Shown here: one piece after another, positions 22,701-33,106 of the stretch
Layout: every line of letters starts with the position of its first letter
How positions within the stretch are numbered: position 1 is the stretch's first letter
NCBI GenBank assembly: GCA_047495785.1
Contig: JBLDXI010000040.1
Coordinates: 62,001-126,000 of the forward strand
Direction: 5' to 3'
Source of the DNA: Lepidodermella squamata
Lineage: Eukaryota > Gastrotricha
Length of the DNA stretch: 64,000 nt
Notes under the pieces: generated by a model
The model's database searches: none
What the model was told of the DNA's origin: nothing
The model's input: the letters and a program-made list of their open reading frames with translations, nothing else
Program-made: the position numbers and the translations under genes

Positions 22701-23327
22701 AGATAATGGGGGGTTACCTGTATTTCAAGCAGGATGGGAGCCTCCTTAAAGATATAAAATTTGGAGATTCTAAATCCTGAATAGAAACTTAATATCCACA
22801 ATTTGGAATCCTTCTTCAAGTCAACACACTCTTTGCTGGAAAATACAGAAATTTGCCAAACCAGGTTTTCTTGGTCGGATCTGTGGAGCTGGGGGTACGG
22901 TACCCCTTGTTCCCCCTGTACTTCGCATACTGGATTTTTTAAATTTACATTGTGAGCATCGAGGGCCAGTGAATCTTGCCAAACACGTGCAGACATTGGG
23001 TGCAGTGCAGCCGGAAGTCGGCGGGTTGCATGTGTCAGCGCAAACCGCTACGAGAGATGTTAAGTAATTCCAGTGGGAAAACATCACTGTGGTAAAAAGT
23101 AAAACTTACGAGTTTCGCAAATTTTTTCCGAGTAACTCGGCTGACATATGCAACTATTTGTCGCGATGCACGTGCCTCCGTTCATGCAAGCAGGGGAGCA
23201 TGCTATAGGTTAATGATGAAGCCAACATTTATCGAGACCTACGAATGATCAACCGCTTACATTGCGTTAGGATTAGCGGGATAACATATGATGAAGCGAC
23301 AAATAGAAAAGCTAAGGCGATTGCCAT
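19701..23327 (-). CDS. Secreted multidomain protein: EGF, lectin-like and PAN modules, about 828 aa
   Basis: The first thirteen exons are 23327-23261, 23202-23110, 23047-22949, 22591-22277, 22220-21741, 21691-21599, 21546-21299, 21242-21200, 21147-20995, 20943-20917, 20859-20809, 20776-20570 and 20513-20238. Further exons start at 20149, 20004 and possibly 19782. Every junction keeps phase. Exon 1 is a signal peptide (MAIALAFLFVASSYVIP) whose ATG follows ATTTCAG. Then come two EGF-like modules, a region resembling a concanavalin/L-type-lectin fold (GVITEFGFDG, HVGMVVRNG), two more EGF-like modules and a PAN/apple module (about 21546-21299). The C-terminal half is Cys-rich and unrecognised. 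It is probably an extracellular adhesion or recognition protein. The 3' end is ambiguous: stops at 19823, 19701 or 19606 depending on two weak splice choices. Confidence 0.8.
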
Positions 23328-23611
23328 CTGAAATTATAACTCAAGCTGAAAGAATTGTTGTTATCGATTCAGAGGCTTGCGATATGATCAGTAAATTTTA
23401 TATTCAAAGCAACTACGTGACGTCAGGAAATTTCGTAACATTTTTTCTCCGGCTGGCTTATTTCTTCGTTTCATCAGCATGTCACCTCAACTGTCCATCA
23501 AATATCTTGCATACAGTAGTTTTGGCATCGATTGAAAATGTTTGCAGGAAAAGAAAGGACAAAAGTTTCGGTAAATTAGGCCGGATATCAATATCTACTC
23601 GATAGCTAATA
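23328..23611. other. Upstream region of the EGF/PAN gene
   Basis: Homologous to 33107-33390. It probably holds the promoter on the minus strand. No ORF is supported. Confidence 0.45.
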
Positions 23612-24174
23612 CAGTGCTACCTCCATAAATGCAACCTCCATAAACAGAAAACCTCCGTATTTGCAAGCAATTTTGTCTCCTGTTAATTTTATTTATTGAA
23701 AAATTATTTTTCATCAAAATAAACATTATAGTTTCATAATTTTTATTTACTGTGAAAAAACAGGCGTCGTTGGCAACGAAATTTAACCCCCGTGGCCGGA
23801 TTTCTAGCTTTTTAATTTGGCGGTCGCGCGGCGTAATCTCAACCAACACCCAACCTCTGGATCTTTACAGACCGTTGTTTTTTATAAGCTCATTGAGATT
23901 ACGAATCAACAAAATCGTGCGCACGCGATTTTTCGAGTTTTTGCTTTTACAAATACTACAGTCCATTCAAATCAATGAGGTTTACTGAATTCGTTCCGGC
24001 TTATCTTAAAACATGGCTAACCAGTAAAATCATCGTCGCCTTAGCAACTTAAGAAAAAACTTAGCGACGCACTTATGATTCATCGCTAGCTCTTTAACAG
24101 CCCTCTATAGATGCAACCCTCCGTAAAAGCAAACGCTTGTCTCCCGACCCTTTGCATTAATGGAGGTCGTACTG
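23612..24174. mobile_element. Pogo/Tigger-like MITE, copy 1
   Basis: The left end is CAGTGCTACCTCCATAAATG and the right end GGAGGTCGTACTG, with TA on both sides (23610-23611 and 24175-24176). The paralogous site near 33390 (CTACTGCACTTAATATTCAG) lacks the insertion. The subterminal block AGCTCTTTAACAGCCCTCT is shared, in the other orientation, with the 1.2-kb elements at 35158 and 38815. No transposase ORF. Confidence 0.85.
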
Positions 24175-24300
24175 TACTGCACGTAATATTCAGTGCTGGT
24201 TGAGAGCTCACTCTCGGTGGAAGATGGCACGCACACGAAATGAAGTTAATATTCCAGTACCTCCATTTTCTCAAGCGCCCGTCAAGCCAATCGAGCTTTA

Positions 24301-24863
24301 CAGTGCTACCTCCATAAATGCAACCTCCATAAAAAGAAAACCTCCGTATTTGCAAGCAATTTTATCTCCCGTTAATTTTATTTGTTGAAAAATTATTTTT
24401 CATCAAACTAAAATTTTTAGTTTGATAATTTTTATTTACTGTGAAAAAACAGGCGTCGTTAGCAACAAAATTTCAGCGCTGCGGGCGGATTTCTGGTTTT
24501 TAAAATTGGCGGCCGCGCGGTTGTTTCTCGCCGAACACCCAACTTCTCGATCTTTAAAGATCGCTGTTTTTTATAAGCTCATTGAGATTGCGAATCAACA
24601 AAATCGTGCGCACGCGATTTTTCGAGTTTTTGCTTTTACAAATACTACAACCCATTCAAATCAACAAAGTTGACTGAATTCGTTCCGGGTTATTTAAAAA
24701 TATGGCTAACCACTAAAATCATCGTCGCCTTAGAAACTAAGAAAAAAACGTAGCGACGCACTTATGATTCATCGCTAGCTCTTTAACAGCCCTCTATAAA
24801 TGCAACCCTCCGTAAAAGCAAACGCGTGTCTCCCGACCCTTTGCATTTGTGGAGGTCGTACTG
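24301..24863. mobile_element. Pogo/Tigger-like MITE, copy 2
   Basis: Nearly identical in structure to the copy at 23612, with ends CAGTGCTACC and GTCGTACTG and TA flanks at 24299-24300 and 24864-24865. The empty site is preserved near 33512 in the duplicated segment (GCTTTTCAAGCCAAAAACG). About 125 bp separate the two copies. Confidence 0.88.
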
Positions 24864-24869
24864 TACAAG

Positions 24870-27160
24870 CCAAAAACGAACGTGAAATCCGGACTCCGTT
24901 AACGGCAGCCTCAAGGCGACGCAGTGTCTTACAAGCGATCTGGGCTTCCTCATTCGTTTCTTGGAGGCCTTGAGCAAGACCGACCCCGTAATTCAAAAGA
25001 CATAAGGCTTTATACCTACGCCACATTTTTCTTACGATTACATGTGAACGCTTTTGATAACGGAGCACATGACTAGCACATCTGTTAACAAGATCTGCGC
25101 GGTGTTAGGGAAAATTTAGTTTATCGGCGACAAACAGTGCGACTTTCAGAGGGGTGGGGGTATTATCCCACCCAGCTCGGCCAGACCGGACAACGAATTG
25201 AAAATTTCGCCCGCTATCAGAGGTTTTTGAGCGTGTTTCAGTCAACAATCTTTAACATTTCCTTGCTTCGCTCATTTTTTCGCTGAAATCACTAGTAATT
25301 TTGGCAAATACAGCAAAATGTTGTTTCATCCCTGGCATTTATTGCACAATTATTTTTTCTTCATTTGTCCCGATGCAAAGAACGCTAGATTCCCAACCAT
25401 TAATTTCAAGATCGCTTTGCAATATTTGTGTATCTTCTTCGGTCATAATAGGTCTGAAAACGTTGTTATTATCAGCAAACAAAATAAAGCGAGGAATCAA
25501 TATTTAAGGACATGGCTATGTGAACACAGGATTGTGTATTACCTATTGGCTATGCGTACACATTGTGTGTGCTCGATTGGCTATTTGAACAATGCGCGCG
25601 CTTAAATTTGGCTGTGTGTCACGCACATTGTGTACGCATAGCCATTGGGCGATACACTGTTCCTGTGTTCACATAGCAACATCCAATATTTAACTTGCCA
25701 TCAGTAGCAATCAAAAATAGAATAAACAATAGTAGGCGGGGGACAATGCCTTGAGGAATGCCCGCGTTTCGAAGTGTTCTTATCGAAGTGTTGGATAAGA
25801 TTATTAGAAATTAAGCAGTTGTTGACGCCAGCTTAGCTTTGTTTCGAGTAAAAACACGCACGGAGAAGAGTATATTCTTATAATTTATTTTTCTATTCTG
25901 TTGTGCCACCTCTCTAACACAGCTCTAACACACTCGTTAAATCACCAGAATTGGTCTTAGAGTCCAATATCCATCATTCAATCCATCTATCCATGCATGA
26001 TGGCCAGATCTAAGCCACGGCCGCAATCAAATTTTCGCTCTCAAGCTAGTCACTGGGAATAATTTAACTTGATTTACTTATAATTAATTTACATCGAGTG
26101 CATTAAATTTCGGTATTTATCAGAAAGTAATTCCAGGGACGTGAGGGACGTGAGGGACTTAGCGGGTAGCGCTGTTGACGGGCTTCAGTTGCCTCAATAT
26201 CGCTCAAAACTCCACTATGAATGAGACATTTGATGGTATTTCAATGCTATTTCGAATTTACTGTCTGACGGATCTCTCATTGTCTTGACTGTCACTGGGA
26301 ATAATACGCCCCTAAATGTCTACAAGGCCGTGTTGGAGAGGAAGCAAAGGCAATTGATATCAAGGGTCGATGTCTGAATCCTTTCAAATTTCATCTGTTA
26401 GCAAGTTTTGAGCGAGTATTGACGGGATTTTAGCTTTTTTATTTCCGCTTGGCTATTCTAAAAAGAGTTTAAAATTAGTCATTCCTAGTAAATAGTAAGA
26501 AAAATTGGCTATTTAATCATTAAAACCCATTCAAAAATCCTTAACGTTATCCCAATCAAAAAGGGCTGAATGAGGGAAGAATTATTGATTCCTCTAATTT
26601 TTCCCCAATCCCATCGGCAAAATCACGCCGGAAGGGATAGTCAATTATTGATGCTCATCAAAACTGACTATTTCATCATTAAGAAACCCCTCATAAATCC
26701 GTTTTTCGCTAACGTTTTCCCAAAAATAATTGCCGAATGAGAGAACAATTATTGATATCTCTACATGTTTCCCCAGTCGCATGGGGATCTCGGGATGGCA
26801 ATTTTCCCAACCCTATCCGTAGCAATATTTTAATATTGGTTAATTAATTATGCAACGATTTGTGAAAACACCAACATTTTGGCATGGAAATGGCTCCAGG
26901 AAAAATAATCCAGCTTTTGTTATTTACAAGTATTTGCATAATTCATGAAACGATATGACGCACCACAGCGTATCTTTAACCGACAGTGCCCAGTGGCAAC
27001 GTAGCTGCAATCGCCCGTCTAAGTTGATAATAGCATATTTACCCTCAAATTATGTATTTAATTCGCTTAAATTCGAATGGGTGCATCAGACATCTGCTGG
27101 CATCAGATCGAGCAAGATCGAGTCTGAAAATTGCACTCTTTTACGGCAGCATTATTTGAC
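24870..27160. repeat. Upstream portion of the receptor duplication unit, copy 1
   Basis: Sequences here recur upstream of receptor copies 2 and 3: blocks near 25380-25450, 33720-33790 and 42555-42620 (AACGCTAGATT, GATCGCTTTGCAATATTTGTG), the HTGTGCCACCTCTAACAC block, and a two-fold tandem motif with GAACAATTATTGAT followed by TTCCCCAATC. The last 100 bp before the ATG (AATTCGCTTAAATTCGAATG) is strongly conserved and probably contains the promoter and leader. No other gene is seen. Confidence 0.65.
25508..25683. mobile_element. 176-bp MITE with 10-bp target duplication
   Basis: The termini GGACATGGCTATGTGAACAC and GGATGTTGCTATGTGAACAC (read inward) are inverted repeats extending about 55 bp. 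CAATATTTAA is present on both sides (25498-25507, 25684-25693). The paralogous copy at about 33841 has a single site. A 9-11 bp duplication fits a Mutator-like element. Confidence 0.85.
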
Positions 27161-27163
27161 AAA

Positions 27164-28413
27164 ATGGCGATCAGCGTTTGCATCATCCTTTTTGCCGCAC
27201 ACTTCACAGCGGCGCAGCCGTCTGTATTTTTGCAAAATCCGAACGATGATATCGATAATCGGAGCTACACGAAAGAAATATCCGACTACTTCTTCAATAG
27301 CGCGTGTCCTCTTGCGCGCGAGATCGAGCTCGACGTCGAGATGGGGCACAGAGGCCGACTAACCGACCTGCCCATCAACGTCTCAATCGATATCCGTATG
27401 CACAGATTGGTTGAAGTTGACGATCTGTCTCAAAGGTGAGCCGATTCCGGCTTAGGAAGAAAAGCTAGATTTCTTCCATCAGTTTAACAGTTCTCGCGAG
27501 CTATTGGCTCTATTGGTACATGCCGGCTTCAGGTTGCAAACCAATGAGCACGAACGATGTACCGACGATGTCGAATAAAACCTCGATATATGTCCCTAGT
27601 GGCACTTCAAAATCATGGCGGCCTGTTTTTGAGCATATGAATGGCGTGGATTCGGGCGACATTTTAGCCGGCGAGCCCGATCTTCGAATTTTCTACGCCG
27701 CATCAGAGAGTCCTGTTAACGGCTACATCCGTGTTTTCAAACCTATTAAAACGTATTGCTACGGCTTTGACATTCGCAACTTCCCCTACGACAGACTTGA
27801 TTGTTCGATTGAGCTTGAAGCTAAAGATGACGGAGGGATTATCAGAATCGCAGAGGCGAGCTTCGCAATTCCTAGCTTTGCAAGATTCGTTTCTGATACT
27901 GACGTCTGGGATTCAATAGGAAACTCCGTGTTTTACAATATCACCAAAAAGTCGAGGTACGACCATCTTTCAATGCAATTTTCCCTGCAACGAAGGGGTA
28001 ACTACTATGTTGCGAACATTTTTCTGCCAGTTTTTGCGACAGTAATCTTGCAGATGTGTGCTTTGATTATGAATCCTAAACACCCTGATAGGCCTACTTA
28101 TTGCATTACAGTTGTTATAGCCATATCAGTTCTATTGGCTCTGGTTTTCAGCCAGATTCCGCGTACGTCCCAAACTGTTTATTTGATCGTTATGATTACT
28201 ATCAAAGTGATCTATTGTTGTCTGATGACGATTTACGCTCTGATTGCTTGCAATATTGCCAAGTCGAAATGGGGCCGGCAGCGTGTTGCTATCGGCAAGT
28301 TGCGCCCAACTAAGGTTCGGCTTATCGACTTGGCAGTCACTGTCTTCTCAATTTTCTCTTTGCTTATCATCGACCTTTTTCTATTTTTGAAAATGAGTGG
28401 ACAGCTGGATTAA
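27164..28413 (+). CDS. Cys-loop ligand-gated ion channel, copy 1, 400 aa
   Basis: Exons 27164-27435 and 27483-28413 join in phase 2 across a 47-bp intron (GTGAGC donor, CATCAG acceptor). There is a signal peptide, then a ligand-binding-type ectodomain (VDDLSQ, SYWLYWYMPASGCKP) with a Cys loop containing NFPYDRLDC. Four membrane spans follow: M1 YYVANIFLPVFATVILQMC, M2 after PDRPTYC, M3 from TSQTVYLIVM, and M4 LIDLAVTVFSIFSLLIIDLF near the C-terminus. The M3-M4 loop is only about 30 residues. The Cys loop has 14 residues between cysteines instead of the usual 13. The family is pentameric receptor channels at the plasma membrane. Ligand and ion selectivity cannot be read. Confidence 0.9.
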
Positions 28414-29031
28414 GAATGATGACCTCCAAAAGGTCACTTGGCTCACTCCCGGTTATAATACATTAGAAGCTGCATAATCCGAACCCTAGCAATGCGGACA
28501 TCGGGTTAGTCCGGGAACGTTTATGGCGACGGACAGAGTTTACGTTATCACATGCAGCTTCTACTGTACTTCTTTTGTCTGGACCATTTAGGCCAATTGG
28601 GCAATACAGTTTTTTGCCTTGTCGATGTCGGATCGTTGCTTTCATGTTGTTGCATGCGGTCGTGGATTTTCTGATGATGCAAAAATAAGCGCTATTTTAC
28701 TCTTAATATTGATATCTCTGAAATGACCTTCTCCAATGGGAAAATTTGAAAATTTGAATCTGGGTTTTTGAAGTTCATTAAGGTACTTAAGAATATGGTT
28801 GGGTGGTATGTATAATTAAGCGATGAGGAAACGCCCCCCATCGTGCCTCGCTAGCCATGCCTGGGTAAGAATCTGGTTAAATCTTCAAGTCACTCCATTC
28901 AAGCCAACACTCTATTTGGGATTTTCTGGAAATTATGGTAAATTTAAACCCCCACTTTTCACCTGTTTGCGGTCATGTTGCACTTCTCGATGATATTTTG
29001 TATTACGGAAACTTTGTAAACTAATGAAAAA
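28414..29031. repeat. 3' flank of receptor copy 1
   Basis: Homologous to 37795-38660 and in part to 45707-46450 (CTGGAAATTAYGGTAAATT, GCGGTCATGTTGCAC). No gene. Homology stops near 29008, where the mobile-element complex begins. Confidence 0.6.
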
Positions 29032-29714
29032 TTCGTCGTCGGTGCGGCCAAAAGTAATATGTCCATCCAAAATCGAAAATGAGATTTTTTCAGTTTCGAA
29101 CTCAGAATTTAACGGCGGTCATTATTCTGAAAACCGCATCTCAAAATTCGCCAGGGGTCAAAAGTTATATGTCCACTTTCGTGACTTTTTTGCCAGGTCA
29201 ATTTGTCGGCAGAATCAACAGTAATATGTCCATGGCACGAGTTCGAAAAGGGCACCAAAAGTAATATGTCCAGCAAAAAATCACTGAATTGCGAGCAAAA
29301 TGGTAGTGTAAAAATCGCCGAAAAAATAGATGCTCGCATGAGGGATCGAACCACAGCAGCGCGATGTTGATGCCAAGTGAAAAATAATCCTCTTTCTTCA
29401 CGCTTAAAAATAAAATAGCTTAAAAAATGGATGTGTGCACGAGGAATCGAACCACCCTATGTTAAAACCCCATAACAAAATAACAAAAAAAGTACAAAAC
29501 AGTAATATGTCCAACGAATGTCTCAATGGCGCAAAAATGGTGCATCACCGGTAGAAATGGCCGGCGCCATTCGATCCGCCGTAATCAACTACCCCCTTGG
29601 TCATCTCGGTGACATATTTTACTGAAAATATTTCGAAAATATAAAGCTGTTTTTACGATTTATCTCAAAATTATCACTCTTGGACATATTACTTTTGGCC
29701 GCATCGACGACGAA
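29032..29714. mobile_element. Foldback element with AGTAATATGTCC repeats
   Basis: The ends (TTCGTCGTCGGTGCGGCC and its near-complement at 29697-29714) are inverted for about 34 bp. The motif AGTAATATGTCC or AGTTATATGTCC occurs at least five times inside in the same orientation and once inverted at the right end. No transposase ORF. No clear target duplication. Confidence 0.75.
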
Positions 29715-30050
29715 ATATCTCTCGTGAGTTCTTGTGCTACTGAGTTAATCTTGCGAAGGATTAATATGAGGCTCGTAAAACTTCTTGTAAATGAAATATA
29801 ATACACCTTTTTTCATTTGCATTTTCATAATGTGCAAAACAAATTTCACAATGGTTTCTTAGCCCGAGCCAATAATTTCTTTCTGCGTTTTCATTTTTTT
29901 CATTTTTCACTACCTGTTTTTCCTATCTTTCATTGAGAATTTTCCGGAAATTGACCGTAAAAGCGATAAAGTCAGCGTTTCACTTGGAGTTATAAATAAC
30001 ATCAGTAAAATATTTACCATTGAAAAAATATTCATTCGATATCCGTTTAA

Positions 30051-31121
30051 ATGCCGCGAGCGTACAAAAAGACATCAAATATTGACAGGGAAAGGTTGGT
30101 AGCTGCCATCGAAAATGGCGAAGATTTTCATGCGGCTGCAAAGGTCCTCGGAATTTCAAGCAGAACCATGTATAATATCATCAACACATATCGCACCGAT
30201 GCTCGCATTGAAGCTGAGCATCGAGGAGTTGCTCCCCGCCGTTGGGAAGGTCAGTTTACTGATCATTTAGTTGGGGCTATCGAAGAAAACTCCCAGCTGA
30301 CGTTGGAAGGATCTCAGGATGAGACTGTTGCAAAATTGTAATGCAGAATTTTCGATCACGACGATCCGCACAGAAAATTGGATGGCGCCCTAATTACGAT
30401 GAAACGTCTTCACCCGTATCCCGCTACTCGCAACCGGGCTGATGTTATTTTGGAACGAGCCGCATATGCGCTCTGGTTCTCTGATATCCGCAATCGCCAA
30501 ATTCACTACTACCAAGACGAATTCGGCGTTTCGCTCTGGACTCGTCGCGGCCGTGGCAGAGCGCCGAAGAGACAGCGAGCCTATGTTTTACTGCCGACAG
30601 CTTCTCCCGGCAACAATATGTCTGTGGCGGTGGTAGTTTCACCTGTTAGAGGGCTGGTCTACTACTACTACGAAATTTCTGTAACGGGCATGACTGCTGA
30701 ACGATTCGCAACGTTTACCACGCAAACTAGCGAGCGAATTGGCCATCAAAACGAAGCTGTTATTATTCTGGACAATTTGAGAAGCCATTATCCTGACGCC
30801 GATTTTCCGCTGTGGGAGCTGCATCAGTTCAAATTTCTCCCACCTTATTCGCCGTTTTTGAACCCTATCGAAAACGTTTTTTCAGCTGTGAAAGCTGCGG
30901 TAAAAAACGAACCAGCTATGCGTAGGCTGGAATACTACCAGCTTATCGAGGCTGCGCGTGTTGTTGGCGCTGTTCTAGAAAATACCCGTCGTGAATTTTT
31001 GAGTGAAATCATTGAAAGGCATCTTCGTGCAGTTATTACACCTGAACTTGTGGCTAATTGCGATCGCCATGTGCTAAACCATCTACCAGCCTGCATCGCG
31101 AGCGAACCAATAATGGGTTAA
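30051..31121 (+). pseudogene. Tc1/IS630-type DDE transposase with one in-frame stop
   Basis: A 357-codon frame runs from ATG at 30051 to TAA at 31119-31121, interrupted only by TAA at 30339-30341. The N-terminal part has a helix-turn-helix (AAKVLGISSRTMYNIINTY). The catalytic part has YQDEFGVS, VIILDNLRSHY and LPPYSPFLNPIENVFS, which supply the D, D and E of the IS630/Tc1/mariner superfamily. Function was cut-and-paste transposition in the nucleus. A single stop suggests recent inactivation, or readthrough. Terminal inverted repeats for this element were not identified. A convergent ORF ends 120 bp downstream. Confidence 0.85.
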
Positions 31122-31241
31122 ATATCAAACATTAATTGCGATTTCGAAATTGGCGAGAATTATAAGTTGAATAAAAGCTGTGAGGAGCAAACACCTGAAG
31201 TAATGATTTATTTCTTCTTCATCAAATTAAACGCTTCAAAT

Positions 31242-31979
31242 TCAAGTTTTATTTATTTTTTTGCGATCCCTGATGACTTGGCTGGCTTTGTAAGAAATCG
31301 CTCTAGAGTTGCGGCGCAGCAAAACTGAAAAATCGCCCCGACCAGTATTGCGGAACCAAGCGATAAAGTCATCGACCATCTGCTCCGAAGGTTTATCACC
31401 CAGTGAATTGCAGTACCATATGACCCATTCAAGAAGGCTTATCTCGTACGGGTTCCATTGTCTTTTTGCACGCGAGGATTGATAGTACAGTTGAATTGAA
31501 GTCACATTCGGGGCCTGAAATCCTGTTGTATCAGGCGGCTAATTTGGCGTCGCGGAAACAAACGAACCAAATGAACCTTGGTTTGAGGTACCTGCCGAAT
31601 CGGGAGAAACGGACATTCCCGTGGCTAGCGTATGAAACGTCGATGATGAGGACGCACCAAATGAGGTTGGAAAGCCGGACGGATTCGGCAGTGGCAGTGG
31701 AGGACCGGCTGCTAAAACAGAGTCTTTATCCGCGTTCTTCATCGGCCATCCGCGCCGCTTGTTGACTGCCGCATCGCGATTTTTCTTCTGTTTAGCAGCT
31801 TGTTTAGCTTTCTCAGTCTCTTTTTTCTCGATAAGCTGTTGTAGATTTGGGGTTTTCACCGTTGAGCGCGAACGCAGCGTAATGCGCCTTGCTGTTTCAA
31901 CAATGACAGTTTTTGGAGAAACTGGCGAGAAGTGCGCGCTAGTGTTATTTATAGAAACTGCTTCTTCAGTTGAAGCCAT
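31242..31979 (-). CDS. Convergent ORF beside the transposase, possible Myb/SANT-like protein, 230 aa
   Basis: Read from ATG at 31979, the frame is open to a TAG at 31539-31541 and then continues in the same frame to TAA at 31242. A 45-bp intron (31559-31515, GTTTCC donor, GATTTCAG acceptor) would remove the stop and join 31979-31560 to 31514-31242 in phase 0. The N-terminal half is Ser/Thr-rich with a Lys/Ala-rich helix. The C-terminal half (QWNPYEISLLEWVIWYC to KASQVIRDRKK) looks like a helix-turn-helix of Myb/SANT type. Tail-to-tail placement next to the transposase suggests one two-gene element, but no termini confirm it. Confidence 0.55.
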
Positions 31980-32156
31980 GATGGAAACGAAAAAAGTAGC
32001 GCGAGTAATAAAATGAAAATAATGAGAAAAAAAATCAAATTTAATTGATATAATATAAACTAAACTATATTGTTTAGTTTCTTCTGAGAACTTCGCAGAA
32101 ATTATTCTCAGATTCGACAAGCATACAAAATTTCCAGAAGACTTGAGATAATTGGG

Positions 32157-32485
32157 TGTGACTTTCATCCGACCAATGTCTTATTTCATCCGACAACCAA
32201 AAATGTGACTAAAATCATCCGACATGAAAATATTGATTTTCTCGATTTTCCAGAGTTCGATTTTTCGGTAAGGGCCTACCCCTTTTATGCACCCTGAACC
32301 CGCTGAACCGCCAGAATTTTATGGTGAAAGATTTATGGCGATCCGAATTGTCAATTTTTTACTGTAATTTTCTGAAAATATGAAAAAGCAAGTCGGATGA
32401 TTTTAGTCACATTTTTGGTTGTCGGATGAAATAAGACATTGGTCGGATAAAAAAAGACATTGGTCGGATGAAAAAGGTTTTTCCC
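32157..32485. mobile_element. 329-bp MITE with 11-bp target duplication
   Basis: Arms at about 32167-32223 and 32393-32449 are inverted copies carrying repeated TCATCCGACCAATGTC. AGATAATTGGG flanks both ends (32146-32156 and 32486-32496). The paralogous locus near 22705 (GAGATAATGGGGGGTTACC) is uninterrupted. The long duplication suits a Mutator-like MITE. Confidence 0.87.
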
Positions 32486-32717
32486 AGATAATTGGGGGTT
32501 ACCTGTCTTTCAAGGAGGATTGGAAATTGGACCCCCCTAAGATCTAAAATTTGAAGATAGCAAATCCTGAATAGAAGCTTAATATCCACAATTTGGGATC
32601 CTTCTTTAAGTCAACACACTTTTTTGCTGGAAAATTTGCCAAACCGGGTTTTCTTGCTCGGATCTCTGGAGCTGGGGGTAACGGTACCCCTGTACTCCCC
32701 ATACTGGATAAATTTAC

Positions 32718-33106
32718 ATTGAGAGCACCGAGGGCCAGTCAATCTTGCCAAGCACGTGCAGACATTGTGTGCAGTGCAGCCTGAAGTCGGCGGGTTGCAT
32801 GTGTCAGCGCAAACCGCTACGAGCTACGAGGCATGTTAAGTAATTCAAGCGGCAAAACATCACTGTGGTAAAAAGTAAAACTTACGAGTTTCGCAGATTT
32901 TTTCCGGGTAACTCGGCTGACATATGCAACTATTTGTCGCGATGCATGTGCCTCCGTTCATGCAAGCAGGGGAGCATGCTATAAGTTATTGATAAAGCTA
33001 ACATTTATCGAGACCTACGAATAATGATCAACCGCTTACATTGTGTTAGGATTAGCGGGATAACAAATGATGAAGCGACTAATAGAAAAGCTAATGCGAT
33101 TGCCAT
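32718..33106 (-). pseudogene. Truncated copy of the EGF/PAN gene (exons 1-3)
   Basis: Exon 1 (33106-33040, MAIALAFLLVASSFVIPLILTQ), exon 2 and exon 3 of the gene at 23.3 kb are reproduced with intact splice sites, giving a signal peptide and two EGF-like modules. Exon 4 and everything beyond is missing: homology ends at about 32060 and runs into the transposon ORFs. It is a 5' gene fragment carried by the receptor duplication. Unless spliced to something unseen, it should be non-functional. Confidence 0.8.

Noticed and set aside
23612-24863. CRISPR-like or other prokaryotic repeat array
   Set aside because: The repeats are TIR-bounded MITEs with TA duplications, and the surrounding genes have spliceosomal introns.
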